Shown here: positions 19,544-28,636 of the stretch, piece by piece | Layout of the letters: the number at the start of each line of letters is the position of its first letter | How positions within the stretch are numbered: the first letter of the stretch is position 1 | Source of the DNA: Natronoflexus pectinivorans | GTDB taxonomy: Bacteria > Bacteroidota > Bacteroidia > Bacteroidales > Marinilabiliaceae | NCBI RefSeq assembly: GCF_004345615.1 | Contig: NZ_SLWK01000010.1 | Location: 62,001 to 126,000, forward strand | DNA: 64,000 nt | Reading direction: 5' to 3' | Program-made: the position numbers and the translations under genes | Notes under the pieces: generated by a model | Told to the model about the DNA's origin: nothing | The model's input: the letters and a program-made list of their open reading frames with translations, nothing else | The model's database searches: none

Positions 19544-22416
19544 AAGGATTTAACTTTGAAAAGAACCTGAATCATCAGACACAAGCTGTAAACAGCACTG
19601 TGGCTGTATTTGAACACCTTGAAGCAATCAGTCCTGTTGGTGTAGATAAAAACTGTATTAATCCTGTTTTGAATAGAGAAGAGCCGTGGCGTAGATTTTC
19701 AGATAACATCTTAAAGATTCAAAACTCCAATAGAATCCCAGTTAAATATTCGGGAAGCAACATCCTTGATATAATGATGGAAACAGGTACAGGAAAAACC
19801 TATACCTATGCAAAAACCATTTTTGAACTCAATAAAAACTTCGGGATATTTAAATTTGTCGTAATTGTTCCTACACTTTCGATTAAAGCGGGTACAATTG
19901 ACTTTCTAAAATCAGAAAGTTCAAGAGAACACTTTAAAGAACAATATGGTAAAACCATCCATTTGCATATTGTAGAAAGTAAAAAGGGCAATAAAAAAAG
20001 CAGTAAATCTTTCGTTCCACCTTCTGTAAACAGCTTTGTTACCTCAGGTAATTTTGAAAAAAATAGCATACAGGTACTGGTAATTAATGCAGGGATGATT
20101 AATTCCGATTCTATGCAAAAAAGTTTTGATAAAGGACTTTTTGACAAATACACCATTCCATTTGATGCTATTGGTGCTGTTAATCCATTCGTTATAATTG
20201 ACGAACCGCATAAATTTGCACAATCCAATAAAACTTGGGAAAATATTCAAAAGATGAATCCCCAGTATATTTTGCGTTATGGTGCCACTTTTCAAGAAAA
20301 TGAAAATCTGATTTATACCCTTTCCGCAGTTGATTCATTCAATAAAAATTTGGTAAAAGGTGTAATCGGACATATTACGGAATTTGAGAATGGTAAAAAT
20401 GCCATTGTAAAATTGCTTGACACAGATGGGAATGAAGCAAGTTTTGAGCTTATTGAGAGCGGGAAAAGAAAAACAGTAAAGCTTGTAAAAAAGGAAAGTC
20501 TGCATAAAGTTCATTCTGAAATGAACGATTTGGTAATTGAAAACCTCAATAAAACAAAGGTTGTATTATCAAATGGCTTGGAATTAAAAAAAGGCGATAA
20601 AATCAACCCTTTCTCTTATGCACAGACTTTACAAGAGATAATGCTTCAAAAAGCGGTCAAGCATCATTTTGAAATTGAAAAAGAATTTCTGACACGCGAT
20701 GTAAAAATAAAGCCGTTGACTTTATTTTTTATTGACAACATTGAAGAATACAGAAATCAAAGCGGTTATTTAAAAACTACAATAGAACAATTAGTTGAAG
20801 CAGAAATAAAACAACTTCTCAAAACTGAAAAGGACGAATTTTATAAAGCTTATTTGGAAAAAACATTATTAGATATTCCTAAAACCCATGCTGGTTACTT
20901 TTCAAAAGACAACTCAGAAAAAGATGAAGCGATTGAGCAAGAAGTAAACGAGATTTTGCACGATAAACAAGCAATGCTTGATTTGGAAAACCCAAGACGT
21001 TTTATTTTCTCAAAATGGACTTTGCGCGAGGGGTGGGATAATCCAAATGTATTTCAAATATGCAAATTACGAAGTAGTGGAAGTGAAATATCAAAACTTC
21101 AGGAAGTTGGTCGTGGACTTCGTTTGCCTGTAAATGAATACGGCAACAGGGTTAAAGACGAGCAATTTTATTTGAATTATTTTGTTGATTTTACAGAAAG
21201 TGATTTTGTTGATAGTCTTGTGAGTGAAATAAACGAAAAATCAGGTGCGATTTCGATTGAAAAAGAACCTGAGAAATTGACCGATAACATTATCAAAAAG
21301 ATTTGTGAAGTCTACGAAACAACCGAGGATGATTTACTTGAAGTTCTTGATGATAATAACGTAATCAACCGTTCCAATAATTTTAAAGAGGGTGGGTTTA
21401 ATTATATAAAGAAAAACTATCCATTGATATTTGAAGGTGTAGGCTCTAACAAGGTTCGTAAAGCAACAGATACAAAAAAACAAGTTACTGTAAGAACAGA
21501 AAAATACCAGGAATTAAAAAACCTTTGGGAAAAACTTAATGAAAAGGTTATTCTTGAATACAAATTTGACAAGGAAGCAACCTTTCAATCATTACTAACA
21601 GACTTTTTCAAAGCTCAAAAGAAAAACTTTTCGATTGAAGGTCTTAAACAACGAAAAGCAAAGATTGAAATTGAAAACGAACAAGCAATTGCAAGCGAAG
21701 AAATTTCCGTGCTTGATAATGAAGTTACTCCTGTTTCAACAATGAAATACAGTGACTTTATTAAGGAATTATCAAAGACACTCAATATAAATCTCAAAAC
21801 GATTCATCAATCGCTAATCGATTCTAATATTGAAATAAACCAATATTTAAACACATCGTCAATCAGGATTATAAAACAGAATTTTGATAACTACTTAATG
21901 TTTAATGCAATTGATAAATTCAGCATTGAATACAAAAAGGTTTCAAATAGTATTCATCCAACAAAAATTACAGACTCCGAAGGAAAAATATTGTCTGAAA
22001 TTCCAGCCTCAGATGTAGGTGTGCTATATTCAGATTCAGATGTGGCTAATAATTATTTCTTTGATGAATTGTTTTATGATTCAGAATTAGAGAAAACAAA
22101 TATTGAAACAGAAATTAAGGAAGTTGTTGTATTCACCAAGATTCCTAAAAACTCAATCAAAATTCCTGTAGCAGGTGGAAAAAGTTATTCGCCTGACTTT
22201 GCTTACGTTCTAAACTTTGACAATGGAGACAAAAAGCTTCATTTCATCGTAGAGACTAAAAATGTAAATGGAGAAGATAGTTTGCGCGAAGAAGAAAAAC
22301 AAAAGATTAGACACGCTGAGAAGTTCTTCAACGGAAACATCAAGATTGATTTTAAAACACAATTCAGTAATAAAAAGATAGTTGATTTGATAAAAGAGAT
22401 AACAATAAAAGAATAG
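19540..22416 (+). CDS. res: type III restriction endonuclease subunit (Res)
   Basis: The 958-residue protein has an SF2 helicase core with Walker A METGTGKTYTYAK near residue 83, motif II DEPHKFA, and motif VI-like LQEVGRGLRLP at about residue 525. The C-terminal PD-(D/E)xK nuclease reads YSPDFAYVLNF...FIVETKN (about residues 885-910). Res translocates on or switches along DNA with Mod and cuts 25-27 bp from the recognition site when two unmodified sites meet. The sequence appears complete with intact motifs, so restriction is probably active. The start overlaps the dinD stop, so expression may depend partly on translation through the broken dinD frame. Confidence 0.95.
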   Translation: MKGFNFEKNLNHQTQAVNSTVAVFEHLEAISPVGVDKNCINPVLNREEPWRRFSDNILKIQNSNRIPVKYSGSNILDIMMETGTGKTYTYAKTIFELNKNFGIFKFVVIVPTLSIKAGTIDFLKSESSREHFKEQYGKTIHLHIVESKKGNKKSSKSFVPPSVNSFVTSGNFEKNSIQVLVINAGMINSDSMQKSFDKGLFDKYTIPFDAIGAVNPFVIIDEPHKFAQSNKTWENIQKMNPQYILRYGATFQENENLIYTLSAVDSFNKNLVKGVIGHITEFENGKNAIVKLLDTDGNEASFELIESGKRKTVKLVKKESLHKVHSEMNDLVIENLNKTKVVLSNGLELKKGDKINPFSYAQTLQEIMLQKAVKHHFEIEKEFLTRDVKIKPLTLFFIDNIEEYRNQSGYLKTTIEQLVEAEIKQLLKTEKDEFYKAYLEKTLLDIPKTHAGYFSKDNSEKDEAIEQEVNEILHDKQAMLDLENPRRFIFSKWTLREGWDNPNVFQICKLRSSGSEISKLQEVGRGLRLPVNEYGNRVKDEQFYLNYFVDFTESDFVDSLVSEINEKSGAISIEKEPEKLTDNIIKKICEVYETTEDDLLEVLDDNNVINRSNNFKEGGFNYIKKNYPLIFEGVGSNKVRKATDTKKQVTVRTEKYQELKNLWEKLNEKVILEYKFDKEATFQSLLTDFFKAQKKNFSIEGLKQRKAKIEIENEQAIASEEISVLDNEVTPVSTMKYSDFIKELSKTLNINLKTIHQSLIDSNIEINQYLNTSSIRIIKQNFDNYLMFNAIDKFSIEYKKVSNSIHPTKITDSEGKILSEIPASDVGVLYSDSDVANNYFFDELFYDSELEKTNIETEIKEVVVFTKIPKNSIKIPVAGGKSYSPDFAYVLNFDNGDKKLHFIVETKNVNGEDSLREEEKQKIRHAEKFFNGNIKIDFKTQFSNKKIVDLIKEITIKE

Positions 22417-22460
22417 TTGGCATGAAAGCCCATGCTTCGCAGTCATATACATTCGCACGT

Positions 22461-22551
22461 CGCACAAACCAAAGCTTATAAAAGAGTATGCCTGCCCAAA
22501 CGCACGAAAAGATTGCCGACCCAAAAACAAAAATTAGCACAAAACCAAAGC
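22461..22551. repeat. noncoding right border of the restriction island with internal repeats
   Basis: CGCACAAACCAAAGC (22461-22475) and AGCACAAAACCAAAGC (22536-22551) are near-identical direct repeats about 75 bases apart. Between them lie AAGCTTATAAAAGAGTATGC (22472-22491) and TTGCCGACCC (22513-22522), both resembling motifs in the left border at 16192-16284. No gene is seen from 22417 to 22622. Confidence 0.45.
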
Positions 22552-22622
22552 GTAAGCAATTGAATTCAATCTAATACCAACTTACAACATCATTTATAAC
22601 AATACTCGTAATAAACAAACCG

Positions 22623-24692
22623 ATGAGAAAATTACTACTTCCAACCCTCGCCCTTATATTGTGTTTCTCCGGCTGTCGTCAGGCAACCCAGGAAAAATCA
22701 TATGACACCCTCCTCTTTCAACTTTTAGGAGATCGGATGACACCAGAGGCTCTATGGTCATTTGGTCGGCTGGGCAATGTTTCAGTCTCACCGGATAAAA
22801 GCACCATTGCCTACACAATCACTTATCCTCATATAGAACAAAATCGTTTTTTTACAGACATTTACACCGTATCTGTTAATGGAGGAGATCCCGTGAGAAT
22901 CACCTCCACTTCAATCAATGAGTCGCAAGTAAGCTGGCGTCCGGATGGGGAAAAAATAAACTTCGTAAGCAACGAGTCTGGTTCATCACAGTTATGGGAA
23001 ATCAATGCCGACGGCTCAGGCCGTCGACAGGTTTCTGATGCGGATGGAGGTATTTCAGGATATTTATTCTCTCCCGACTTAAAACATATCGCCTTCATAA
23101 AAAGAGTAAAACTTGACAAGTCTGTCAGCGATATTCACCCTGATTTACCCCATGCCAATGCAAGGATTGATGATGACTTAATGTATCGCCATTGGGACAC
23201 ATGGCACGACCAGCATTATCGCCACATTTTTATTGCCCCATACAAATCAGGGCAATTGGTTCGAAAAGGGAAGGATATTATGGAAGGAGAGAGATTTGAT
23301 TCACCAATGAAGCCATTTGGTGGAATGGAGCAAATCGCCTGGACACCATGCGGCACAAAACTAGCTTACACATGTAAAAAACTTTCCGGACGTGATTACG
23401 CATTTTCAACAAATTCTGATATATACCTATTCGATTTAACCAACGAAACCACCATAAACCTGACTGAAGGACTGCCGGGTTATGATAAAAATCCAAAATT
23501 CTCAACAGATGGCAGATTGATGCTGTGGGAAAGCATGGAGAGAGATGGATACGAATCTGATAAAAATCGCCTGATGGTGATGGATATGGAAACCGGAGAA
23601 TTTGCTGATTTCTCTATAGGTTTTGACCACAATGTTTCAGGACCGGCATGGGATGAAACAGGAGAATTTGTCTGGTTTGTGTCAAGCATTGGCGGTACTG
23701 AACAGGTTTATCTTATGGATTTAGCAGATGGAGCAATTCATCAAATAACCGAAGGTAAGCACAACTTCAGAGGGGTTCAACAAGTTGGAGAACAACTAAT
23801 AGCCAGTCGTGAAAGTATGAGCAGCCCGGCCGATCTTTATAGGATTGACCTACGTGATGGAACCACCATTAATTTAACCAACATAAACACCCATATTCTG
23901 AACCAAATTAACATGGGTTCCGTTGAAGAGAGATGGGTTACAACCACCGACAACAAAGAGATGTTGGTTTGGGTGATATATCCTCCGAATTTTGATCCGG
24001 AGAAAAAATATCCGGCCATACTATATTGCCAGGGAGGCCCCCAGGGAGCCCTTAGCCAGTTCTGGAGCTACCGTTGGAATTTCCAAATGATGGCTGCAAA
24101 CGATTACATTGTGGTTGCACCTAATCGGCGGGGAATGCCGGGACATGGCACCGAGTGGAATGAGCAGATCAGTGGCGATTGGGGAGGACAGAACCTTCTC
24201 GACTACCTGAGTGCCATTGATGCCTTGGCTAAAGAACCTTTTGTAGATGAAAGCCGCTTAGGTGCTGTTGGTGCAAGCTACGGTGGTTACTCGGTGTTTT
24301 GGTTAGCAGGGAACCACGAAGGCCGCTTCAGTGCATTTATTTCGCATTGTGGCGTTTTCAATCTGGATATGATGTACACCAATACCGAAGAGATGTTCTT
24401 TGTTGAATGGGATTTAGACGGCTCCTACTGGGAGCAACCTGACAACAGATACGACTACTCCCCACACCTTTTTGTAGAGAATTGGGATACGCCAATGCTG
24501 GTTATTCACGGAGCAAAAGACTTCCGGGTTCCTTATTCACAAGGAATGGGAGCATTTAATGCAGCCAGAATTCTCGATTTACCGGCGCGTTTCCTCTTCT
24601 TCCCCGAAGAGAACCATTGGGTGCTATCGCCTCAAAACGGAATTCTATGGCAAAGAGAATTTGCCGGTTGGCTTGATGAGTGGCTGAAGTAG
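22623..24692 (+). CDS. S9 family (prolyl oligopeptidase-type) serine peptidase, lipoprotein
   Basis: The 689-residue protein starts with a lipoprotein signal (LILCFSGC). Residues about 50-420 form a beta-propeller of WD40-like/PD40 repeats (VSPDKSTIAYTI, WRPDGEKINFVS). An alpha/beta hydrolase follows, with the nucleophile in GASYGGYS (about residue 550), Asp in HGAKDFRV (about 633) and His in EENHW (about 663). Such dipeptidyl- or acylaminoacyl-peptidases cleave short peptides in the periplasm. The propeller restricts entry to small substrates. The gene stands alone directly right of the restriction island and returns to the G/C level of the other genes. Confidence 0.92.
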   Translation: MRKLLLPTLALILCFSGCRQATQEKSYDTLLFQLLGDRMTPEALWSFGRLGNVSVSPDKSTIAYTITYPHIEQNRFFTDIYTVSVNGGDPVRITSTSINESQVSWRPDGEKINFVSNESGSSQLWEINADGSGRRQVSDADGGISGYLFSPDLKHIAFIKRVKLDKSVSDIHPDLPHANARIDDDLMYRHWDTWHDQHYRHIFIAPYKSGQLVRKGKDIMEGERFDSPMKPFGGMEQIAWTPCGTKLAYTCKKLSGRDYAFSTNSDIYLFDLTNETTINLTEGLPGYDKNPKFSTDGRLMLWESMERDGYESDKNRLMVMDMETGEFADFSIGFDHNVSGPAWDETGEFVWFVSSIGGTEQVYLMDLADGAIHQITEGKHNFRGVQQVGEQLIASRESMSSPADLYRIDLRDGTTINLTNINTHILNQINMGSVEERWVTTTDNKEMLVWVIYPPNFDPEKKYPAILYCQGGPQGALSQFWSYRWNFQMMAANDYIVVAPNRRGMPGHGTEWNEQISGDWGGQNLLDYLSAIDALAKEPFVDESRLGAVGASYGGYSVFWLAGNHEGRFSAFISHCGVFNLDMMYTNTEEMFFVEWDLDGSYWEQPDNRYDYSPHLFVENWDTPMLVIHGAKDFRVPYSQGMGAFNAARILDLPARFLFFPEENHWVLSPQNGILWQREFAGWLDEWLK

Positions 24693-24798
24693 CAAGGAAC
24701 ACTGGATATTGTAAACTAATTTTTGTAATTTGTGTTTAATAGTTTGATACGGTTCTTGTTCATTGAACCAATTATGAAAATATTTAAACCGGAATATT

Positions 24799-25272
24799 AT
24801 GAAAATTCACAAATTTAAGTGGTCAGGTTTATTACTATTGATCATCATCCTATTTTCGGCATGCAGAGCTGAAACAGATACTGCCGTTATATCGGAAAGA
24901 GAAAGTCTGTATGGATTTGATGAAACAGTTGAATTAATAAGACAAAATGCGCTGGATGCAGGTTGGACAATTCCAATTGTTCACGATATGCAACTCAACC
25001 TGCAAAATGCAGGAGTTGCCATTTTACCCGCCAAAATAATTGAACTTTGTAATGCAGGACATGCTGCAGAGTTGCTCCAGGCAGATCGTACAAAATTCAA
25101 TTTGGCTGTTTTACCTTGCAGGGTAGCTATATACCAAAAAGAAGATGGAAAGACATATGTCTCATGGAAAGACTATGCACTCTTTTCTCATTTGGAACAC
25201 AGCATCAGCAAACCCGCTTTTCGTTTAATCCAGGCTGACATGGAAGAGATTATATCACCCGTTTTTAATTGA
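24799..25272 (+). CDS. DUF302 domain lipoprotein
   Basis: The 157-residue protein has a lipoprotein signal (LLLLIIILFSACRA) and then one DUF302 domain: FDETVELIRQNALDAGWTIP...VHDMQLNLQNAG, and LPCRVAIYQKEDGKTYVSW in the second half. DUF302 has a small alpha/beta fold of unknown function found in many bacteria, often near redox or metal genes. Thirteen bases separate it from the next gene, suggesting co-expression with the freestanding tRNA-editing domain. There is no known functional link. Confidence 0.82.
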   Translation: MKIHKFKWSGLLLLIIILFSACRAETDTAVISERESLYGFDETVELIRQNALDAGWTIPIVHDMQLNLQNAGVAILPAKIIELCNAGHAAELLQADRTKFNLAVLPCRVAIYQKEDGKTYVSWKDYALFSHLEHSISKPAFRLIQADMEEIISPVFN

Positions 25273-25285
25273 TTCATTAGGCGAT

Positions 25286-25699
25286 ATGAAGGTTCTCTCA
25301 TTTTTTACCAATGAATTTAGTTTTACCCCGGGAGAAAAAAATCATGAATCAGCATCTGACAGTGAGCCACAGGCTCACTACAGCGGTTGCATCACCGCCT
25401 TTATCCAGGTAGAAGAAGATGATGAAAAGCTGGATGTAAAAAGCCGGGAGAAGAAATTAACCAATCATCTTAAATGGGTGGCACGTAAAAATGCCACCCA
25501 TAACATTGTACTTCATTCATTTGCTCATCTGTCATCTTCAAAAGCGTCCATTGAATTCACAAAACAGATTTTTGATGCCACGCAAAAACGCCTTGAAAAC
25601 GGAGGCTTTACTGTTGCTCAAACTCCTTTTGGGTGCTTTTTGAATCTAAAAATGGATGCACCGGGATATTCTATGGCCAGAATCTGGGCTGAGCTGTGA
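25286..25699 (+). CDS. freestanding threonyl-tRNA synthetase editing domain (archaeal type)
   Basis: The 137-residue protein resembles the tRNA-Thr-ED family, the N-terminal editing domain of archaeal threonyl-tRNA synthetases. Its core shows HNIVLHSFAHLSSSKAS (about residues 73-88) and TPFGCFLNLKMDAPGYSMARIWAEL at the C-terminus, matching the family pattern PFAHLS...APFGWYKAF. In archaea the domain hydrolyses seryl-tRNA-Thr and shares its fold with D-aminoacyl-tRNA deacylase. No synthetase catalytic domain is attached. It would act on mischarged tRNA or D-aminoacyl-tRNA in the cytoplasm (inference). The neighbour upstream is a DUF302 lipoprotein. Confidence 0.75.
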   Translation: MKVLSFFTNEFSFTPGEKNHESASDSEPQAHYSGCITAFIQVEEDDEKLDVKSREKKLTNHLKWVARKNATHNIVLHSFAHLSSSKASIEFTKQIFDATQKRLENGGFTVAQTPFGCFLNLKMDAPGYSMARIWAEL

Positions 25700-25829
25700 T
25701 GTTATTATTTTTAAAATGAATAGATTTGTAGTTTAAATAACTTAGAAACGAAAATACACTTTGTGTAATTTAGTAAAACCAATAGGTTTTACTAAAATGG
25801 AAAGTTAAAAGAAAGCCAATTAACAGGGT

Positions 25830-26600
25830 ATGCTTAAATACGAGATTCACCCGGATTATCCGGAAATAGAAGAAATAATTCCAATACTTCAGGAGACCTT
25901 TTCAAATTCAGGTACCACCATATACAAAATAAGAAATGAAGTAAAAATCATCGATTTTAATGGCAAAAAACTTTGCATAAAATCATTTGGCAAACCAAAC
26001 ATCATCAACTATTTCGTTTACTCTTTTATCCGTGCATCCAAAGCCAAAAGAAGTTACAAAAACGCTCTAACTTTTCTAAAACATGGCATTTCAACCCCCC
26101 AGCCGTTAGGTTACGCTGAATATTACAATAAAAAAGGCTTTTTAGTCAACAGTTACTACATTTCCATATATGAAGCACACGACTTCTCAATGGAAGGAGT
26201 CTTTCAAAAACAACCGGCAGACAAAATTTCTATCATCCGGCAATTCGCAGAGTTTGTATACAAAAAAATTCATAAACAGGGATTTCTACATCTTGACTTT
26301 GGTGGAAATAACATCCTGGTGAAAAACAACAACGGAATATATGAATTCTCAATCATCGATTTAAACAGATTAAAATCCAACAAAATCATATCGGTTAAAG
26401 AAGGTTTATACAACCTGAAACGATTAAATGGCGATCCGGACGACATCGCTCTTCTTTCTTCGAATTATGCCGAAGTACGGGGGAGTGACCCCACCGAAGC
26501 AGCTCTTCTCTCAAGTCGGTTTAGAGACAATTACCACCGAAACAGAGCTTTCAGACGTTGGCTATTTAAGCCCGTAAAAAAGTTCTTCATGGTTAAATAA
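25830..26600 (+). CDS. lipopolysaccharide core/Kdo kinase-like protein (WaaP/KdkA-type fold)
   Basis: The 256-residue cytoplasmic protein has a protein-kinase-like fold: a nucleotide-binding Lys in GKKLCIKSFGK, catalytic loop FLHLDFGGNNILV (about residue 158) and metal-binding IIDLNRLK. This arrangement is typical of lipopolysaccharide kinases that phosphorylate heptose or Kdo in the inner core. An ALLSS pair bracketing GSDPTEA near residues 208-230 looks like a small internal insertion. An N-acetylmuramoyl-alanine amidase and a sugar-nucleotidyltransferase follow within a short distance on the same strand, supporting a cell-envelope role. Confidence 0.75.
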   Translation: MLKYEIHPDYPEIEEIIPILQETFSNSGTTIYKIRNEVKIIDFNGKKLCIKSFGKPNIINYFVYSFIRASKAKRSYKNALTFLKHGISTPQPLGYAEYYNKKGFLVNSYYISIYEAHDFSMEGVFQKQPADKISIIRQFAEFVYKKIHKQGFLHLDFGGNNILVKNNNGIYEFSIIDLNRLKSNKIISVKEGLYNLKRLNGDPDDIALLSSNYAEVRGSDPTEAALLSSRFRDNYHRNRAFRRWLFKPVKKFFMVK

Positions 26601-26623
26601 CAACCCGATATTAGAACTATTTT

Positions 26624-27598
26624 ATGCGTTGGATTTATCTGGTAGTAATTCTGATTCTGGTTTGTGAACCCGCGAGGACGCAACCACCTGCTGAGATCAT
26701 AAAAAGCCACCCCGAACCGGGAGAAGGCATATGGAGTTTTTTGCGTCGACACCAACTTTCCCCAGCTGAGTATTTTGATGAATTTATACAATTAAACGAA
26801 GGCAAATTTACCGATGAAGGGGGACTCTTGGCACATCACGCCTATTATGTACCAACCAAAATCACCAATTGGATTGAGCCCTTGTTTGGTAAATCACACC
26901 AAAATCTAACCCTGATTGATGAAACCTTAAAAGGTGCTGTATTTTTTCTGGTTAGTGGACATGGAGGTCCCGATCCGGGCGCAATTGGCAGGTATGGTGA
27001 GCATCTTTTGTACGAAGATGAATATGCCTATGATATTACACTTCGTTTGGCTAAAAACCTGATGCAAAGTGGGGCAAAAGTTCATGTGATTGTTCAGGAT
27101 CCTTACAACGGCATTCGAAACGAAGCCATTCTGATGCCAGATCAAAATGAAACAGTAATGGGTAAACCCATACCGCTGGATCAGATTGAGCGATTAAAAC
27201 AACGTGCTACTGCTATTAATCAACTTTGGGAAAAAGAGACAGCCTCCTATCAGCGTGTGATTGAGATTCACCTTGATAGCCGTGGAAATAATCAGCAGTT
27301 GGATGTATTCTTTTATCATCATCCTCAAAGCAAAACTGGAAGGGAAATGGCAGAGACTCTTCGCCGCACTTTTGAGAGTAACTACCGAAAGCATCAGCCC
27401 AACAGGGGATTTAGCGGAACTGTATCACCCAGAAATCTCTATATGCTGAGATACACGCAACCTGTTGCCGTATTTGTAGAACTGGGAAATATACGTAACT
27501 TTCGCGACCAACAAAGATTTATCTTAGAAAGCAACCGTCAGGCTTTGGCAAATTGGCTGACTGCCGGAATAATTGAAGATTTTCAAAATTCAAAATAA
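26624..27598 (+). CDS. N-acetylmuramoyl-L-alanine amidase, Amidase_3 fold
   Basis: The 324-residue protein has a signal peptide (MRWIYLVVILILVCEPARTQ). A roughly 70-residue N-terminal segment (GIWSFLRRHQLSPAEYFDEFIQLN) may be LysM-like. The catalytic domain keeps zinc ligands in SGHGGPDPGAIG, an acidic residue in LYEDEYAYDI, His in IEIHLDSRG and the catalytic Glu in VFVELGNIRN. These enzymes cut the bond between MurNAc and the stem peptide in the periplasm, during cell division or wall recycling. It lies 23 bases after the kinase gene and 9 bases before the nucleotidyltransferase gene. Confidence 0.85.
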   Translation: MRWIYLVVILILVCEPARTQPPAEIIKSHPEPGEGIWSFLRRHQLSPAEYFDEFIQLNEGKFTDEGGLLAHHAYYVPTKITNWIEPLFGKSHQNLTLIDETLKGAVFFLVSGHGGPDPGAIGRYGEHLLYEDEYAYDITLRLAKNLMQSGAKVHVIVQDPYNGIRNEAILMPDQNETVMGKPIPLDQIERLKQRATAINQLWEKETASYQRVIEIHLDSRGNNQQLDVFFYHHPQSKTGREMAETLRRTFESNYRKHQPNRGFSGTVSPRNLYMLRYTQPVAVFVELGNIRNFRDQQRFILESNRQALANWLTAGIIEDFQNSK

Positions 27599-27607
27599 AC
27601 AGTTAAA

Positions 27608-28507
27608 ATGAAACCAACACTATTGATTTTGGCTGCCGGAATGGGCAGCCGTTACGGAGGATTAAAACAAATGGACGAACTAGGTCCCTCTGGCGAATCC
27701 ATCATAGATTATTCAGTATTTGACGCAATCAGAGCTGGATTCGGAAAAGTCGTATTTGTAATTCGGGAAGACTTTGCAGATGCATTTAAAGAGCGGTTTG
27801 AACCTCGATTAAAAGGAAAAATCGAAACCGAGTATGTTTTTCAAAGTCTTGATAAAATACCTGCCGGTTTTTCCATACCTGAAGGCCGCGAAAAGCCTTG
27901 GGGAACAGGTCATGCCATGTTAATGGCCAAGGATGTGATAAATACTCCCTTTGCCATCATCAATGCCGATGATTTTTACGGCCAAAAAGCCTATCAACAG
28001 GCAGTTGAATTCATCGCCAGAAGCACACGAGATAACGAATATGCAATGATTGGTTACGCTCTTAAAAATACCTTGTCTGATTACGGAACGGTATCAAGAG
28101 GAATATGTGGTTCGGATGCAGACAGCAACCTGACAGAAGTGACCGAAAGGACGAAAATTGGAAAAGAGGGAGACAAAGTGTTTTTCTATGAGGAAGATCA
28201 GAAAGGAGAACTGGATCCTGAGGCACCGGTTTCAATGAATTTCTGGATATTTAAACCCGAGTTTTTTGGTCATCTAGAGGAAGGTTTCAAACAGTTCCTT
28301 AAGGAAAAAGGCCATGAAATGAAATCTGAATTTTATTTTAATATTCAGGCCGACAACATGGTTAAAGCAGAAGTAGCTTCTGTTAAGATTATTAGCACTC
28401 CATCCAAATGGTTTGGCGTCACCTATCAGGAAGACAAACCGTTGGTTAAAAAATCATTACAGGATCTTCACAGCAATGGTGATTATCCAAATAATTTATG
28501 GTCTTAA
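27608..28507 (+). CDS. sugar-phosphate nucleotidylyltransferase family protein
   Basis: The 299-residue protein starts with the nucleotidyltransferase signature LLILAAGMGSRYGGLKQMDELGPSGESIID, then has a metal-binding INADDFYG motif at about residue 120. It would join a sugar 1-phosphate to an NTP. In Bacteroidota this branch often accompanies small-molecule kinases, as in the AmgK/MurU route that recycles cell-wall sugars to UDP-MurNAc. With a kinase-fold gene and an amidase just upstream, a wall- or LPS-sugar role is plausible (inference). The exact sugar is not readable from sequence. Confidence 0.82.
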   Translation: MKPTLLILAAGMGSRYGGLKQMDELGPSGESIIDYSVFDAIRAGFGKVVFVIREDFADAFKERFEPRLKGKIETEYVFQSLDKIPAGFSIPEGREKPWGTGHAMLMAKDVINTPFAIINADDFYGQKAYQQAVEFIARSTRDNEYAMIGYALKNTLSDYGTVSRGICGSDADSNLTEVTERTKIGKEGDKVFFYEEDQKGELDPEAPVSMNFWIFKPEFFGHLEEGFKQFLKEKGHEMKSEFYFNIQADNMVKAEVASVKIISTPSKWFGVTYQEDKPLVKKSLQDLHSNGDYPNNLWS

Positions 28508-28559
28508 TAAACAGACCACATAGAGAATATTAGACAGTCTCATAAAAAATCGATTTCAA

Positions 28560-28601
28560 CCACAAAGGTGTTATATTTTTTCAAACAAAACGCCTTTGTG
28601 G
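28560..28601. repeat. inverted repeat between convergent genes, possible weak terminator
   Basis: CCACAAAGGTG (28560-28570) pairs with CGCCTTTGTGG (28591-28601), with one G-T pair and a 20-base loop. No clear T tract follows on either strand. Similar ACAAAGGT/ACCTTTGT arms occur at 50.4 kb. Confidence 0.5.
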
Positions 28602-28636
28602 CTATAGATTCATTTGAGATAAAAAAACACACCAAA

